From a virus, in IMG/VR virus record IMGVR_UViG_3300030331_002589, positions 1 through 23,956 of that record: DNA of 23,956 nt; one strand, given 5' to 3'. The position numbers were made by a program, and so were the translations under genes. How positions within the stretch are numbered: the stretch's first letter is position 1; each line of letters begins with the position of its first letter. This document shows, in pieces, positions 22,496-23,956 of this stretch. The notes beneath the pieces are model-generated. The model was given only the letters and a program-made list of their open reading frames with translations. It was not told the origin of the DNA and did no database searches.

Positions 22496-23956
22496 CACTC
22501 AACACCCCCTTGCATCATCTCGTGTACCTGATTCACCCAAGCCTTGCTGTTATCGCTCATCTGCGTCAACTGCTTCTTCAGGAACTTCTTCAGCAGGTTC
22601 ATCATCGGTGTGTACACCTTGTCATCGATGTTCAGACCGTTCCATGCCTCAACGAACATCTCACCGCTCACCTCGTCGTACTTCCTCTCCTGCAACAGCC
22701 CACATACAGCGTGTGTGATTGGCAGCGAACTCTTCCTTGGTAGCGCCAAGTAGACGGACGGTGCCTCGCCAGTGAGCAACATGGTCTGATAGTCGAGACC
22801 ACCTGCATCGATGACGGACAGCATGAACATCTTCTGCTCGCATATCTCGCAATTGCTCCTGCCGCATGGGATGAAGTACTCGTCGTTGTCAGTGTACTTG
22901 TTGCTGAAGTGCAGCATGTCAGTGCTCATCTTGTCCAACTCAGCCCTGAACCCGTCAACTGGTATCCTGCCGAGGTTGTTCTGCTTCCAGTACGACGGTG
23001 CCTTTCCGGTCGCTGCGAACAAGTCAGTCCAACTCAGCGCTGGCGTCTTCCTCGCTTTGTCCTCGCCCTTGTACACCTCTCTCACCAGTTCGTATGCTCT
23101 GAACATCGAAGCAACTCCTGTCTCGCTGTGCGGGAAGTACCCCGACTTGCCTTCCTTGTTCTTCGTGGCGTAGTCAAAGGCAGTGCCGTGTAGGAACTTG
23201 TTGAACAGGCTGCCGTTGTTGTGGTGCCAGTTCTCAACCTCGTTCAACTTGGACACCAGTGACTTCAGCACATCCACGTCGCCGTTGCTGGACAGGAACT
23301 CCTCGATTTTGTCAGCCACAATCGCTGCTTCCTCGGCGCACTTCATCCAGTTCTTCCCACCGTAGCCTGACCTCCATCCGGTGTTGAAGTGGAACGCACA
23401 CCACCTCAGTGCCTTCGCCATCTGATGGTACTCAAGGTGCAGTTCATCCAACACGGCGAACCAGTGCTGTCTGTTCACCACCGACTCGGAGAGCGTGGCA
23501 GTAGGTTTGACCTCTTTGATGTTGTCAATACCCACAGCAGCGCTCAGCACAGCCATGACCTCGGGCGTCATGTCGCTCTTGACGCCTCGCATGCCGTTCC
23601 TCATCTCACCGAAGCACACGGACAACGCAGCCTTGACGACCCATCCAGCGAACATGCCACCTAGTGTGGCGGCACTCGCACCGTTCACGTTGAGTCCCTG
23701 CCATTGGTGGAAGAAGTGGCCGAACCACCCATGCTGCCTCGTGTAGCGATGCTTGGATGCAATCAGTCCTGTGTGGAACGCATTGACATATGTCTCGTGG
23801 TAGGGGTCGTATGGTCGTGGTACAATCTCCACGCCATTCTCCTCCTTGGCTACCCAAGTGGGTGAGCCCTCGACCCACACCTCGCCCACGTTGACCTCAC
23901 CAACCACATACGGTATCTCGTGCTGTCTTGCATGTGCACAGATGTGGGAGCCGAGC
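22495..23956 (-). CDS. PEP-utilising swivelling (phosphohistidine) domain plus unknown domain, 5' partial
   Basis: The frame is open to the window edge, so the N terminus is missing; a GTG at 23907 is only an internal codon on this view. Residues encoded at 23955-23899 read LGSHICAHARQHEIPYVVG, matching the PEP-utilising mobile domain G-x-x-SHAAIvARe.giPavVG. The phospho-accepting His would be codon 23946-23944. It is followed by the expected strand pair GEVNVGEVWVEGS. In PEP synthase, PPDK and rifampin phosphotransferase this domain shuttles phosphate from an ATP-grasp domain; such a domain may lie just outside the window. The following 430 or so residues match neither the PEP-binding barrel nor anything I know. 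They are helical, Trp/His-rich, and contain CGRSNCEIC, a possible metal site. Confidence 0.65.
   Translation of the reverse strand, partial: LGSHICAHARQHEIPYVVGEVNVGEVWVEGSPTWVAKEENGVEIVPRPYDPYHETYVNAFHTGLIASKHRYTRQHGWFGHFFHQWQGLNVNGASAATLGGMFAGWVVKAALSVCFGEMRNGMRGVKSDMTPEVMAVLSAAVGIDNIKEVKPTATLSESVVNRQHWFAVLDELHLEYHQMAKALRWCAFHFNTGWRSGYGGKNWMKCAEEAAIVADKIEEFLSSNGDVDVLKSLVSKLNEVENWHHNNGSLFNKFLHGTAFDYATKNKEGKSGYFPHSETGVASMFRAYELVREVYKGEDKARKTPALSWTDLFAATGKAPSYWKQNNLGRIPVDGFRAELDKMSTDMLHFSNKYTDNDEYFIPCGRSNCEICEQKMFMLSVIDAGGLDYQTMLLTGEAPSVYLALPRKSSLPITHAVCGLLQERKYDEVSGEMFVEAWNGLNIDDKVYTPMMNLLKKFLKKQLTQMSDNSKAWVNQVHEMMQGGVE

Noticed and set aside
1-23956. CRISPR array, tRNA or rRNA genes, insertion sequences
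   Set aside because: I looked for spaced direct repeats, tRNA-like T-loop sequences, transposase motifs and terminal inverted repeats on both strands and saw none. The Cas4-like gene alone is not evidence of CRISPR.
1-23956. Chromosomal origin or host genome island
   Set aside because: The PolB-PCNA-RFC cluster could suggest a cellular replication region, but cells do not place these in one operon with so many overlapping tiny unknown genes and a degenerate ligase. No ribosomal or metabolic host genes are present.

Overview
The window looks like part of the genome of a tailed-type dsDNA virus of an archaeon. The best match from memory is the magrovirus type proposed for Marine Group II (Poseidoniales) hosts. 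Its replication genes are archaeal/eukaryotic in kind: family B DNA polymerase, PCNA, RFC small subunit, RPA-like OB protein, archaeo-eukaryotic primase, XPF nuclease, and a RecA/RadA-type ATPase. It also has a group II chaperonin, TTTAAATA-type promoters and Shine-Dalgarno-led ATGA/TGATG junctions. No capsid, portal, terminase or integrase gene lies in this stretch. Virus rather than cell is therefore inferred from gene packing, the many small unknown genes and the single coding direction. Every gene I accept reads on the minus strand, so transcription runs from the high-coordinate end to the low.

In the direction of transcription: (1) 23956-19551 is an accessory block. It starts with a 5'-truncated protein carrying a phosphohistidine swivelling domain of the PEP-utilising enzymes. 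Next comes a protein tyrosine phosphatase with a complete WPD loop and CX5R loop, then a run of small unknown genes. (2) 19545-17957 looks like a nucleic-acid-binding or regulatory block: two tiny zinc ribbons (28 and 34 aa), a PC4-like protein, a double SANT/Myb protein and two small unknowns. (3) 17934-14427 follows a strong TATA promoter. It holds an unknown protein, a tandem zinc-ribbon protein, two small proteins, a degenerate DNA-ligase-like protein and another unknown. (4) 14403-4240 follows a second copy of the same promoter. It encodes almost a whole replisome in one tightly coupled operon: RFC, RPA-like, a coiled-coil protein, RecA-like ATPase, PCNA, PolB, MazG-like, Cas4/RecB-like nuclease, an unknown, a fused PriS-PriL-type primase, a zinc finger and XPF. 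(5) 4203-332 follows a weaker AT-rich promoter and encodes an MCM-like AAA+ ATPase, a DEDDy exonuclease, a small acidic protein, the chaperonin and a zinc ribbon. (6) The first 330 bases hold a short non-coding gap, a possible 40-aa gene and the start of another gene.

Together these genes could load a clamp (RFC/PCNA), prime (PriSL), synthesise and proofread DNA (PolB), coat ssDNA (RPA-like) and process or recombine ends (XPF, Cas4-like, exonuclease, RecA-like). A self-encoded helicase and ligase are likely but divergent. The chaperonin probably folds virion or replication proteins. The least expected features are the 23-bp promoter element repeated 3.5 kb apart with the TATA box overlapping the previous gene's stop codon, the PEP-swivel protein next to a tyrosine phosphatase, the fused primase, the His-for-Asp change in PolB motif C, and the very high number of zinc-ribbon proteins.
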